A stretch of DNA of 41,824 bases from Chloroflexota bacterium (GTDB lineage: Bacteria; Chloroflexota; Anaerolineae; Anaerolineales; UBA4823), in assembly GCA_012798185.1 (NCBI GenBank), contig JAAZNS010000508.1:1-41824 (forward strand), in the 5' to 3' direction. This document shows, piece by piece, positions 41,604 through 41,824 of the stretch (positions are counted from its first letter, which is position 1; every line of letters begins with the position of its first letter). The notes under the pieces were generated by a model. That model did no database searches. It was not told the DNA's origin and saw nothing but the letters and a program-made list of their open reading frames with translations. The position numbers were made by a program, and so were the translations under genes.

Positions 41604-41824
41604 GTTTTTTTAGTGTTTCCAATGATACTTCAAGCCTCAAGATGCGGGAAGGGGAGGAAAATTGAGGATCGAAAATGGAAAAATCTGAGTGGGTAATGAT
41701 AATTCATGCATTGCAAGAATTGCGCCGTTCATAGTGTCAATTCATGAATTACCCTAGGCACGCCATCCTTAGTTTTCGATCAGCGATGAATATAGGGAAA
41801 TAAATTCCGCAACTACCACTAAGC
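41604..41824. other. Upstream region of the GT39-like gene, no gene seen
   Basis: This non-coding end of the window includes a perfect 12-base palindrome AATTCATGAATT at 41739-41750 and an earlier AATTCATGCATT at 41701-41712. It probably contains the promoter of the downstream minus-strand operon, but no -35/-10 pair is clear enough to call. Confidence 0.35.

Overview
The window looks like a chromosomal stretch of a Chloroflexota bacterium, probably class Anaerolineae. This is inferred from gene content, mainly the large YYY-type (DUF2298) membrane proteins known chiefly from Chloroflexi and archaea, a GAF/HD-GYP sensor and TPT-rich lipoprotein linkers. It was not confirmed by any search. Genes end in ordinary TAA, TAG and TGA stops, and no rRNA, tRNA, phage or transposase gene was seen.

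Left part (1-11610), mostly plus strand: the end of a GntR/UTRA regulator overlaps an FGGY sugar or polyol kinase, followed by a sphingosine-1-phosphate-lyase-family PLP enzyme. Then come a minus-strand two-anchor membrane/coiled-coil protein, an XdhC-type molybdenum-enzyme maturation factor, an unusually long transketolase-like enzyme, an esterase lipoprotein and an alpha/beta hydrolase. The regulator-kinase-lyase trio reads as a carbon-utilisation unit whose substrate cannot be named from sequence.

Middle (11682-24813), minus strand: a class I glutamine amidotransferase, a broken M28 metallopeptidase, methylglyoxal synthase, and a signalling island. In transcription order the island is a receiver protein, a periplasmic binding lipoprotein, a Cache-HAMP-PAS histidine kinase, a 7TM multi-PAS histidine kinase, a receiver-PAS protein and a multi-GAF HD-GYP protein. 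Three reading units here carry in-frame stop codons without any frameshift: two TAA in the peptidase, one TAA between receiver-PAS and GAF-HD-GYP, and one TAG in the Cache kinase. Family-conserved sequence continues in the same frame after each stop.

Right part (25473-41603), minus strand: an alpha/alpha-toroid-like protein, two adjacent PlsC-type acyltransferases, cytidylate kinase, and a large block of polytopic GT-C/YYY membrane proteins. That block comprises two GT39-like proteins, one stand-alone YYY protein and a 1653-residue GT-YYY fusion, suggesting a cell-envelope glycosylation system. A GxxExxY gene embedded in 149-bp direct repeats interrupts the block.

Repeats: three copies of a 114-118 bp terminal-inverted-repeat element (3822, 8847, 14454) lie between genes. 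Two of them differ at a single base despite being over 10 kb apart. No confident sigma-70 promoter or classical T-tract terminator was identified.
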